A DNA stretch of 64,000 nt. It comes from SG8-30 sp964406445. GTDB lineage: Bacteria > Pseudomonadota > Gammaproteobacteria > Steroidobacterales > Steroidobacteraceae. The notes beneath the pieces are model-generated. The model was not told where the DNA came from. It was given only the letters and a program-made list of their open reading frames with translations, and searched no databases. The DNA lies in NCBI GenBank assembly GCA_964406445.1, contig CAYORU010000005.1:62001-126000 (forward strand), read 5' to 3'. Numbering within the stretch: the stretch's first letter is position 1; each line of letters starts with the position of its first letter. The translations under genes were made by a program, and so were the position numbers. This document shows positions 27,035-34,779 of this stretch, piece by piece.

Positions 27035-28314
27035 AGCCGAGCATCGTGCCCGCCGCCGAGACGCGCCGCGTCGTGCCCGGCCCGATCCAGGCGCTGGGTC
27101 GGCGCGTGCTGCTCGGCCACCTCGGCGCCCTGCCGGAAGGGCAGCTGACGATCGTTGAGGACGGCGGGTCCATGACCTTCGGCCGGCGCAGCGCGGCCTG
27201 CGACCTCGCCGCCACGATCGAGGTCCGTCATCCGCAGTTCTGGGCCGACGCCGCCTTCGGCGGCACGGTCGGCGCCGGCGAGGCCTACATTCGCGGCGAC
27301 TGGAACTGCGACGACCTGACCGCGCTGGTCCGGCTGATGGTCGCGAACCGCGACGTGATGAACGCCATGGACTCGGGCTTCGCGATCGTCACCGCGCCGC
27401 TGCGCCGGATCCTGCACTGGCTCAACCGCAACAGCCCCGAGGGCAGCCGGCGCAACATCGCCGCGCACTACGACCTCGGCAACGACCTCTTCGCGCTGTT
27501 CCTGGACGAGACCATGGCCTATTCCTGCGGCATCTTCGAGACGCCGCAGTCCACCCTCCACCAGGCCTCGATCGCCAAGTTCGACGCCGTCTGCCGCAAG
27601 CTGGACCTCAGGCCCGGCGAACGGCTGGTCGAGATCGGCACCGGCTGGGGCGGCCTCGCGATCCACGCCGCGAAGCACTATGGCGCGCAGGTCACCACGA
27701 CCACCATCTCGCGCGAGCAGCACGACTGGGCCGCCGCGGCGATCGCCCGCGAAGGGCTTGGCGATCGAATCACGCTGCTGCTCGAGGACTACCGGGATCT
27801 CGCCGGCACCTACGACAAGCTCGTCTCGATCGAGATGATCGAGGCGGTGGGCCACCGCTACCTCGACACGTACCTCGGCAAGGTCTCGACGCTGCTCGAG
27901 CCGCACGGCGCGGCGCTGATCCAGGCGATCACGCTGCAGGACCAGTTCTACGAGGACGCGCTGAAGTCGGTGGACTACATCCAGCGCTTCATCTTCCCCG
28001 GCAGCTTCATCCCGTCGGTCACGGTGATCGCGGAATCGATGCGCCGCTCGACTGACCTCAAGCTGTTCCACCTCGAGGACATCGGCCCGCACTACGCCAC
28101 GACGCTGCGCGCCTGGCGCGAGCGCTTCATGGCGCGCCTGCCGGAGGTGCGCGAACTCGGCTATCCGGACGAGTTCATCCGGATGTGGGAATTCTACCTC
28201 TGCTATTGCGAGGGCGGCTTCCTCGAGCGCCAGCTCGGCGACGTGCACCTGCTCATGACCAAGCCCCGCTGCCGCCGCGCGCCAGTGGGGACCGTCCCCG
28301 TCTCGGACGGCTGA
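27031..28314 (+). CDS. cfa: Cyclopropane-fatty-acid-synthase-family methyltransferase
   Basis: A 427-residue SAM-dependent methyltransferase that acts on unsaturated acyl chains of membrane phospholipids. It has an N-terminal lipid-binding region, YDLGNDLFALFLDETMAYSCG, the SAM motif VEIGTGWGGLAIHAAKHYG and the conserved EMIEAVGHRYLDTYL and YCEGGFLERQLGDVHLLM stretches. In the present context it may make a cyclopropane or a methyl-branched (furan precursor) fatty acid. The last ~10 residues (PVGTVPVSDG) are encoded by a GGGGACCGTCCCC repeat, not by family sequence. Last gene of the run. Confidence 0.92.
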   Translation: MKPSIVPAAETRRVVPGPIQALGRRVLLGHLGALPEGQLTIVEDGGSMTFGRRSAACDLAATIEVRHPQFWADAAFGGTVGAGEAYIRGDWNCDDLTALVRLMVANRDVMNAMDSGFAIVTAPLRRILHWLNRNSPEGSRRNIAAHYDLGNDLFALFLDETMAYSCGIFETPQSTLHQASIAKFDAVCRKLDLRPGERLVEIGTGWGGLAIHAAKHYGAQVTTTTISREQHDWAAAAIAREGLGDRITLLLEDYRDLAGTYDKLVSIEMIEAVGHRYLDTYLGKVSTLLEPHGAALIQAITLQDQFYEDALKSVDYIQRFIFPGSFIPSVTVIAESMRRSTDLKLFHLEDIGPHYATTLRAWRERFMARLPEVRELGYPDEFIRMWEFYLCYCEGGFLERQLGDVHLLMTKPRCRRAPVGTVPVSDG

Positions 28315-28376
28315 GGGAATCCGACCCCTCGACGCCCCCCGACATGGGGACTGTCCCCTTTCCGGGGACAGTCCCC
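28287..28376. repeat. REP-like GGGGAC-N-GTCCCC elements, probable bidirectional terminator
   Basis: Three copies of the palindrome GGGGACnGTCCCC: 28287-28299 (inside the end of cfa), 28346-28358 and 28364-28376. The last two form a perfect 13-bp stem with loop TTTCC. Elements of this sequence type are dispersed REP-like repeats in many bacteria. This one sits between the convergent ends of cfa and the TonB receptor gene and can act as a terminator for both. Confidence 0.7.
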
Positions 28377-28383
28377 GCGCGGG

Positions 28384-30831
28384 TCAGAAGCGGTAGTTGA
28401 GCTGCAGGCCCATCTCCCGCAGTCGTGGCAGCGACACGAGGAAACCGCGGTAGAACGTGAAGCGCCGGGGCGGCGTCAGCGCCTGATCCGGAATGAACAG
28501 CGTGCGATCGAAGTCCAGCAGGCGGGTCACCACCAAGGGATCGTCCTCGTCCGTCAGGTTGTTGACGTAGAAGGTCGCCGTCAGGTTGCCCTTCTCGATG
28601 CCGGCGCGCAGGTTCCAGCGGAACTGCTCCGGCGCCCACTGAAGGTTGTCCGTCTGCGTGTAGCGCTTCGACTCGTAGGTGAAGTCGTTGCGCAGGAAAG
28701 CCGTCCAGTCGCCTGCGAACCCGACGCGGAAGGTGGTGTTGACCGCCGCCTGGTGCTCACCCGTCTGCGGGAGCTTCTTGCCCTTGGCCTGCCCGAGCGG
28801 ACCGTCGACGTCGGCCGGATTCGGGACGGTGAAGTCCGAGTCGAGGAAGCTCGGCCGGCCATCGGTGTCGAGCAGCTCCTCGAGGTTGATGTCGTAGAAA
28901 TCGTCGAACTCCGCGTCGGCCCAGGCGTAGGCGAGCCGGAAGTCGAACCAGTGCACGGGGCGGCCGATGAGCTCGACCTCGATGCCCTGGATCGTGGACT
29001 CGCCGGCGTTCACGAGGTAGGGCACCGTCTGGAACGTGCCGTTGATGCGCTGGTAGGGGCGGGACTGGGTCAGCTGCTGCTTGGTCCAGTCGAGGTGGTA
29101 GACCGCCACGTTGTAGGAGTAGCGTCGCTCGGCGAAGCTGCCCTTGAGGCCGACCTCGAAGGAATCGACCTCCTCCTCGTCGTAGTTGGTCAGGCCGGCC
29201 GCCTCGAACTCGGCGATGGACGCCGCATTCGCGTCCGATGCCGGGAAGTTGAAGCCCCCCGGCTTGTTGCCGCGGGCGACCGAGCCATAGAGGTTCATGT
29301 CGTCGGTGATCGCGTAGCGGGCGGTCAAGCGGGGCAGGAACGCCGTGAAGGTCTTCGACAAGGTCACGCGCGGCGGCGTGACGGCAGTCGTGCCGCCATC
29401 CGTCGTGGCCGAGGAGGTGATCTCGTCCTCCTGGTAGCGCCCCTCGAGCGACATCGTCAGGCGATCCGTGAAGTCGTACTCGAGCATGCCGAACACTGCG
29501 ACGTTCTGCACCTCGTCGTTGGTCCCGAAGAAGTTGCGCTGGCCGCGGTTGGCCGCGGTCGTGGCAGTAACCACGTTGTAGCCCGGATCGTCCTGCACGT
29601 CGTAGTAGTAGGCGCCGAACAGGCCGCGAAGCTTGCGGTCGCGCGGCGAAAGGAAGCGGATCTCCTGGCTGAAGTCGCTGCGCTCCGTGTAGCCGACGGT
29701 CAGGTTTCGGACGCCGCGGATGCCCAGGTCGTTGTCGAAGCCGTTGATGTTCCAGGTCGTGTTGTAGGCGGAGATCGAGGTCAGGGTCCAGTCGCCGGGC
29801 ATCGACCAGTCGATCGTCAGCGCGGATCGCTTGGTCTCGCGCTCGAGCGCCTTGTAGCCGAGCTGCGCGAGGCCCTCGGTGTCGTAGGAGACCGAGTCCG
29901 GCGCCTTGATCTCGCCGCAGATCCAGCCACGCGAGCGGTTGCTGCTCAGCGGGATCCCGGCGGGAATCGGCGGGACGCGGCCGACGATGTTGGGCAGGAA
30001 GCAGTTGAGATCCTCCTGCAGCAGCCGCGAGGACGCGTAGCCGTCGTCCTCGTCCTTCGCGTAGATGCCGCTGAACAGGATGTCGAGGCTCTCGATGGGC
30101 GTGAACCTGAGCTTGAGCCCGACGCTGTCCGTGCTCTGGCCGTTGATGTCCTTCCTGCCGTTGCTCTGGTTGCGGTAGTCGCCGCCGAAGCTGTAGCTGC
30201 GCGCGTTCAGCTCGGCGCTGAACTTGCCGGGCACGATCGGCCCGCTGACGAAGCCCGACACCTCGTAGTGGTCGTGCTCGCCGGCGGTGAGATTGACCTG
30301 GCCGCGGGTCTCGTCGCCCGGTCTGCGCGTCACGAAGTTGATCGCGCCGCCGAAGGTCTGGCGGCCGAACAGCGCCGACTGCGGGCCGCGGATGACTTCG
30401 ACGCGCTCGAGGTTGTCGAGCTGGTAGCTGGTGATGTTGCCAGAGACGTAGACGCCGTCGATGAAGAAGGAGGCGTTCGCGGAACCGAGGATGCTCGACA
30501 TGCCGCGGATCGCGGGACGGCTGCTCGCGTCCGCGCTGCCGCCGCCCGTGCGGCCGAAGCCCTGGTTGAAGGAGAAGCCGGGCGTCTGCGAGGCGACGTC
30601 GACGACGCTCTCGATGCCGGCCTGCTCGATGCTCTCGGCCGTGAATGCCGTGATCGAGATCGGCACGTCCTGGAGGTTCTCCTCCGTCTTGCGCGCCGTG
30701 ACCACGATTTCCTCGAGTTGCAGCGCCTGCGGCTGCGCCTGGGCCTGCGCGACGCCGCCGGCGACTGGCCCGGCGAGGGCCGCGCTGATGGCCATGGCGA
30801 GGCCGCTCGACCGGCTGTTGCGGATCTGCAT
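28384..30831 (-). CDS. TonB-dependent outer-membrane receptor
   Basis: An 815-residue receptor for uptake of large substrates across the outer membrane using TonB energy. Signal peptide (cleavage near AQAQA), TonB box (LEEIVVTARK), plug domain (residues ~45-170 with VEVIRGPQSALFGRQTFGG), 22-strand barrel and a C-terminal aromatic end (GLQLNYRF). The sequence resembles the large proteobacterial family of unknown or siderophore/organic substrates with the DVPISITAF opening. Start at ATG 30831, preceded by a strong AGGGGGAA ribosome site; the frame upstream to 31020 was rejected. Diverges from a PepSY membrane protein, suggesting iron-siderophore uptake. Confidence 0.92.
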   Translation of the reverse strand: MQIRNSRSSGLAMAISAALAGPVAGGVAQAQAQPQALQLEEIVVTARKTEENLQDVPISITAFTAESIEQAGIESVVDVASQTPGFSFNQGFGRTGGGSADASSRPAIRGMSSILGSANASFFIDGVYVSGNITSYQLDNLERVEVIRGPQSALFGRQTFGGAINFVTRRPGDETRGQVNLTAGEHDHYEVSGFVSGPIVPGKFSAELNARSYSFGGDYRNQSNGRKDINGQSTDSVGLKLRFTPIESLDILFSGIYAKDEDDGYASSRLLQEDLNCFLPNIVGRVPPIPAGIPLSSNRSRGWICGEIKAPDSVSYDTEGLAQLGYKALERETKRSALTIDWSMPGDWTLTSISAYNTTWNINGFDNDLGIRGVRNLTVGYTERSDFSQEIRFLSPRDRKLRGLFGAYYYDVQDDPGYNVVTATTAANRGQRNFFGTNDEVQNVAVFGMLEYDFTDRLTMSLEGRYQEDEITSSATTDGGTTAVTPPRVTLSKTFTAFLPRLTARYAITDDMNLYGSVARGNKPGGFNFPASDANAASIAEFEAAGLTNYDEEEVDSFEVGLKGSFAERRYSYNVAVYHLDWTKQQLTQSRPYQRINGTFQTVPYLVNAGESTIQGIEVELIGRPVHWFDFRLAYAWADAEFDDFYDINLEELLDTDGRPSFLDSDFTVPNPADVDGPLGQAKGKKLPQTGEHQAAVNTTFRVGFAGDWTAFLRNDFTYESKRYTQTDNLQWAPEQFRWNLRAGIEKGNLTATFYVNNLTDEDDPLVVTRLLDFDRTLFIPDQALTPPRRFTFYRGFLVSLPRLREMGLQLNYRF

Positions 30832-30861
30832 GGTGTTCCCCCTGTCGGACGCTTCCCTGTA

Positions 30862-30887
30862 GTCTTGTTGCGTGCACCCAACAAGAC
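30862..30887. promoter_or_regulatory. Perfect inverted repeat upstream of the TonB receptor
   Basis: GTCTTGTTG and CAACAAGAC, 9-bp perfect arms around an 8-bp spacer, 31 bp upstream of the receptor start codon. With the promoter at 30913-30941 it would lie downstream of the transcription start, where a repressor could block elongation, or it could fold as a leader hairpin in the mRNA. Confidence 0.5.
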
Positions 30888-30912
30888 CTGTCCAGTGCAC
30901 GCTGGCTGCAAT

Positions 30913-30941
30913 TGTATACAGCCAAACCGCACGCCAGGCAA
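30913..30941 (-). promoter_or_regulatory. Candidate promoter of the TonB receptor, with TGTATACA palindrome
   Basis: On the minus strand TTGCCT (30941-30936), 17 bp, TATACA (30918-30913). The -10 lies in the palindrome TGTATACA (30913-30920, in ATTGTATACAG), a core resembling operators of GntR/FadR-type regulators. Predicted transcript start about 30906, giving a 75-base leader. Confidence 0.45.
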
Positions 30942-31043
30942 TCGCACTGCCCGTCGGAGGACCCTGGACGCCTCCGCGGCTGTGTCGCGCCAACGACATC
31001 CCCCCGGCTACACTCGCCACCGGCCGCCGAAGCGGGGGACGGC

Positions 31044-32129
31044 ATGCAACGCGTACTGCGCAAGGCGCACCAGTGGGCCGGCCTGGCGGCCGGCCTGGTG
31101 CTGGCCGCCGTCGGTGTATCGGGCAGCCTGCTGGTCTTTCGCGCCGACCTCGAGCGCTTCATCGCGCGCGACTGGCTGGCGGTCGCGCGACCAGCGGCGA
31201 TCCGGCCGCTGGACGAGCTCGTTGGCGCGGCCGCCGCCGTCGATCCGGCCCGTACCGTAGCCCGGCTGCACTGGCCCGCCGGCGCCGCGGGCACGCTCGA
31301 AGTCGTGACCCAGGTCCCGGGCGCGCGCAACCTCGTCGAGGCGCGCCTCGCCAGCGTCTACGTGGACCCAGCGACGGCGGCCGTGCTCGGCGTGCGCGAC
31401 CGCGCCTCCGGCCCGATCTGGTGGCTGCAGGAGCTGCACTACTCGCTCTTCGGCGGTACCACCGGACTGGCCGTGAACGGCGTCTTCGCCGCGGCGCTGC
31501 TCGTACTCGCGCTCAGCGGTCCGGTGCTGTGGTGGCCGGGCTGGAAGCGCCGTCGCGACGCCTTGCGGATCCGCCGCCGGCCCGCGGCCGCGCTGTGGCG
31601 CGATCTGCACGCGGTGGCCGGCGCGCTCGCCTGCGTCGCGCTCGCGCTGCTCGCGATCACGGCGATGTACTACGCCTGGCGCGGGCCGGCGACCTCGCTC
31701 GTCTCGACGATCACCGGCGATGCCGCGCCACGGCCGCCGGAGGTCGCGAAGGTCGACGGCCCCCCCGCGAGCCTCGCGGCGCTGCTCGCCGCCGCCAGCG
31801 CGGCCTTGCCTGCGGCGCGCATCGACGAGTTCCGGCCGCCGCGGGGTCCGGCCGGCGCGGCCAGCGCGACCTTCCGCCTGCGCGACGGCGAACCTCCCGG
31901 CCGTCATCGCCTCTACCTGCACCCGGTCACGGCCGAGGTGATCCGCGTGGACCTGTTCGAGGGCCTGCCGCGCGGCGCTCGCTGGATGGCCAGCGCCGGC
32001 CCGCTGCATTTCGGCAGCTTCGCCGGACGGCCGAGCCAATGGGCGTGGTTCGTCGCCGGCCTCGCGCCCGCGCTGCTCTTCGGCAGCGGCGCATGGCTGT
32101 GGTGGCGCGGGCGGAGACGGCCGCGCTAG
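31044..32129 (+). CDS. PepSY-associated membrane protein (probable ferric reductase)
   Basis: A 361-residue protein of the PepSY-TM family with four predicted helices: N-terminal (9-32), two in the middle, and one near the C-terminus before the basic tail WWRGRRRPR. It has the family segments LRKAHQWAGLAAGLVL, LQELHYSLFGG, ALWRDLHAVAGALAC and GPLHFGSFAGRPSQWAWFVAGLAP; the conserved His residues in these are likely heme ligands. Members next to TonB receptors reduce ferric siderophores at the inner membrane (for example FoxB-like). Divergent from the receptor, 212 bp away. Its stop shares the CTAG with the convergent cydB stop. Confidence 0.87.
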   Translation: MQRVLRKAHQWAGLAAGLVLAAVGVSGSLLVFRADLERFIARDWLAVARPAAIRPLDELVGAAAAVDPARTVARLHWPAGAAGTLEVVTQVPGARNLVEARLASVYVDPATAAVLGVRDRASGPIWWLQELHYSLFGGTTGLAVNGVFAAALLVLALSGPVLWWPGWKRRRDALRIRRRPAAALWRDLHAVAGALACVALALLAITAMYYAWRGPATSLVSTITGDAAPRPPEVAKVDGPPASLAALLAAASAALPAARIDEFRPPRGPAGAASATFRLRDGEPPGRHRLYLHPVTAEVIRVDLFEGLPRGARWMASAGPLHFGSFAGRPSQWAWFVAGLAPALLFGSGAWLWWRGRRRPR

Positions 32130-33142
32130 TGGTAGCCCTCCCCCGGCCGGAGCTTGCCGCGGAACACCCAGAAGACGAACACCGTGTACCCGAGCACCAT
32201 GGGCAGCAGCAGCGTCGTGCCGATGAGCATGAACACCTGCGAGCCGACGTACGCCGCGGTATCCCAGATCGTGAGCGACGGCGGCACCAGCAAGGGCGCA
32301 TTCGAGATCACGAGCCCCGCGTAGGCGAGCAGGAAGATGCCCACGGCCGACAGGAAGGGCTGGACGCTCCTGCCGGCCAGGGTGCCGCGCCAGCAGGACC
32401 AGGCGAGCAGCGCCGTGGCGACGGGCACGGGCGACAGCCAGAGCAGGTTGGGCATCGTGAACCAGCGCTCGGCGATGCGCTCGATGGCCAGCGGCGTCCA
32501 CAGGCTGACGCCGCCCACGAAGGTCATGAGCACCAGCAGCAGCACCGGCGCCATGCCTCGGACGCGCTGCTCGACCGGTCCCTCGGTCTTCATCATGAGC
32601 CAGGTCGCGCCTAGCAACGCGTATCCGGCGACCACGCCAGCGCCGCACATCAGGCTGAAGGGAGTCAGCCAGTCGAGCGGCCCGCCCGCGAACTGGCCGT
32701 CGACCACCGTGATGCCCTGCAGCATCCCGCCGAGGATCAGTCCCTGGCTGAAGGCCGCGACGATCGAGCCCGCGGCGAAGGCCACGTCCCACTGGCGATG
32801 GCGCGGCTTCGCCACCCAGCGGAACTCGAAGGCGACGCCCCTGAACACGAGCGCCAGCAGCATCAGGATCACCGGCAGGTAGAGCGCCGGCATGATGATC
32901 GCGTAGGCCTTCGGGAAGGCGACCCAGAGACCGCCGCCGCCGAGGATCAGCCAGGTCTCGTTGCCATCCCAGAACGGCGCCACCGAGTTCATCATCTGGT
33001 CGCGGTCGGCCTCCGCCGGGAAGAACGGAAACAGCGCGCCGATGCCGAGGTCGAATCCGTCGAGCACGATGTAGAGCGCCACCGCGGTTCCGATCAGCAG
33101 CGCCCAGATCACCGGCAGGCTGAATTCGAGCCCCGTGGTCAC
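32126..33142 (-). CDS. cydB: Cytochrome bd-type ubiquinol oxidase subunit II (CydB/CioB)
   Basis: A 338-residue CydB/CioB subunit with eight or nine membrane helices. Typical N-terminal LPVIWALLIGTAVALYIVLDGFDLGIG and WDGNETWLILGGGGLWVAFP stretch. It pairs with CydA to reduce oxygen with ubiquinol. The start is the GTG at 33142, overlapping the cydA stop (GTGA); the upstream frame is antisense reading of cydA. The gene ends at a CTAG shared with the convergent PepSY gene. No cydX-like small gene is seen. Confidence 0.93.
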   Translation of the reverse strand: MTTGLEFSLPVIWALLIGTAVALYIVLDGFDLGIGALFPFFPAEADRDQMMNSVAPFWDGNETWLILGGGGLWVAFPKAYAIIMPALYLPVILMLLALVFRGVAFEFRWVAKPRHRQWDVAFAAGSIVAAFSQGLILGGMLQGITVVDGQFAGGPLDWLTPFSLMCGAGVVAGYALLGATWLMMKTEGPVEQRVRGMAPVLLLVLMTFVGGVSLWTPLAIERIAERWFTMPNLLWLSPVPVATALLAWSCWRGTLAGRSVQPFLSAVGIFLLAYAGLVISNAPLLVPPSLTIWDTAAYVGSQVFMLIGTTLLLPMVLGYTVFVFWVFRGKLRPGEGYH

Positions 33143-34548
33143 GGCGCGGCTCCCGCCATCGCCTCGCGCGCCGCGTCCTGGGCGGCGCCGAGCGGCCGGC
33201 TCGGCAGCGTCTCGGCCGGCGCCCGCGAGATCGGGGTCGGCCCCTTCTGCAGCAGCCGCCGAATGTAGAGCACGCCGACCGAGAACACGACGGAATAGAC
33301 CGTGACGAACAGCGCCAGCGACACGGCGACCTTGGCGCCGACGACCGGCGAGGTCGCCTCGGCGGTTCGCAGAACGCCCTGCACCACCCACGGCTGGCGG
33401 CCGATCTCGGTCACCATCCAGCCGGCGAGGATGGCGATGAAGCCGAGCGGCCACGCGTGGCCGACCGGCCGCAGGAAACCCCGCGCGTCGAACAGCCGGC
33501 CGCGCCACCACAGCCACGCGCCGGCGAGGCCGATCGCGATCATCGCGAGACCGATGGCGACCATCAGCCGGAAGGACCAGAAGACCTGCCAGACCGGCGG
33601 CCGCTCGTCGCGCGGGAAATCCTTCAGACCCGGAAACAGGCCGTCGGGATCGTGCGTGATGACGAGGCTGGCGCCCTTCGGAATGGAGAGCTCGAAGCGG
33701 TTCAGTTCGCGGGCAGCGTCCGGCCAAGCGAAGAGCACGAGGTCGGCCGGCTGGCTTCCGTCCCAGTGCGCCTCCATCGCCGCGACCTTGGCCGGCTGGT
33801 GCTCGGCGGTGTTCAGGCCGTGCAGGTCGCCAACCACGAGCTGCAGCGGCGCAAGCACGGCGAGCATGCCGACACCCATGCGCGCCATCGTGCGCGCCTC
33901 CTCAACGAAGCGGCCCGACAGCAGGTAGCGCGCGGCGACGGCGAGCACCACCAGCGAGGTGGTCAGATAGGCGGCCAGCAGCATGTGCGCGAGGCGGTAG
34001 GGGAAGCTGGGGTTGAAGACGATCTCGAACCAGCTGACCGGGAAGGCGATGCCGTCACGCATCTCGAAGCCCGCCGGCGTGTGCATCCAGCTGTTCGCGG
34101 ACAGGATCCAGAACGCGGACAACGCAGTCCCGGCCGCGACGACCACCGCCGACAGCGCGTGCAGCCACGGCGGCACCCGGTTGCCGCCGAACAGCATCAC
34201 GCCGAGAAAGGTGGCCTCGAGGAAGAAGGCGGTCAGCACCTCGTAGCCGATCACCGGGCCGATGACGTTGCCCGTCACCTCGGAGAACCGGCTCCAGTTC
34301 GTGCCGAACTGGTAGGACAGCACGATGCCCGACACGACGCCCATCGCGAAGGAGACGGCGAACACCTTGGTCCAGAACCGCGCGAGCGTCCGGTAGTGCT
34401 CCCTGCCGGTGCGCAGGTGCTGGACCAGCAGCGTGGCGATGAAGGCGGACAACCCGATGGTGAAGGCCGGGAAAATGATGTGGAAGCTCACCGTGAAAGC
34501 GAACTGGATCCGCGAGAGCAGCAGGACGGTGTCGGGCGAGAGGTCCAC
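33139..34548 (-). CDS. cydA: Cytochrome bd-type ubiquinol oxidase subunit I (CydA/CioA)
   Basis: A 469-residue CydA-type subunit. H23 (FHIIFPAFTIG) corresponds to the high-spin heme ligand, the PYRLAHMLLAAYLTT segment holds the second heme His, and EIGRQPWVVQGVLRT is the conserved GRQPW quinol-site motif. The periplasmic Q-loop is short, as in the cyanide-insensitive CioA group. A high-affinity or sulfide/cyanide-resistant terminal oxidase, complementing the cbb3 enzyme at the other end of the window. Start at ATG 34548, followed by cydB in a GTGA overlap. Confidence 0.93.
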   Translation of the reverse strand: MDLSPDTVLLLSRIQFAFTVSFHIIFPAFTIGLSAFIATLLVQHLRTGREHYRTLARFWTKVFAVSFAMGVVSGIVLSYQFGTNWSRFSEVTGNVIGPVIGYEVLTAFFLEATFLGVMLFGGNRVPPWLHALSAVVVAAGTALSAFWILSANSWMHTPAGFEMRDGIAFPVSWFEIVFNPSFPYRLAHMLLAAYLTTSLVVLAVAARYLLSGRFVEEARTMARMGVGMLAVLAPLQLVVGDLHGLNTAEHQPAKVAAMEAHWDGSQPADLVLFAWPDAARELNRFELSIPKGASLVITHDPDGLFPGLKDFPRDERPPVWQVFWSFRLMVAIGLAMIAIGLAGAWLWWRGRLFDARGFLRPVGHAWPLGFIAILAGWMVTEIGRQPWVVQGVLRTAEATSPVVGAKVAVSLALFVTVYSVVFSVGVLYIRRLLQKGPTPISRAPAETLPSRPLGAAQDAAREAMAGAAP

Positions 34549-34779
34549 GGCGTCTCTCCAGCGGTGCGGGGCCCGCGCCGCCGCGACCCTCGAGCGGGGA
34601 TGTTGATCTGGCCAGCCGCTTCAGGCATCCGTGGCCCCCGCAGGCCCTGGACTGGACGGCACGATCCCGGCCGCGTATATGGGCAGTCTGTTGACCCGCG
34701 CCGGGACCCCCGGCAAGGTCGCAGTGCGCCGGCAGACTGCGGCATGTCGACCGCCGCGCCGGGCCGAGGGAGACTCCCG

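Noticed and set aside
28753..31260. An 835-residue plus-strand frame opposite the TonB receptor
   Set aside because: Mirror-frame artefact of the receptor gene; the composition (Val/Arg/Ala/Asp) is typical of GC-rich antisense reading.
34549..34779. ANR/FNR box between cydA and the AGCS gene
   Set aside because: Only a half site (TTGAT) near 34605; the second half ATCAA is missing at the right distance.
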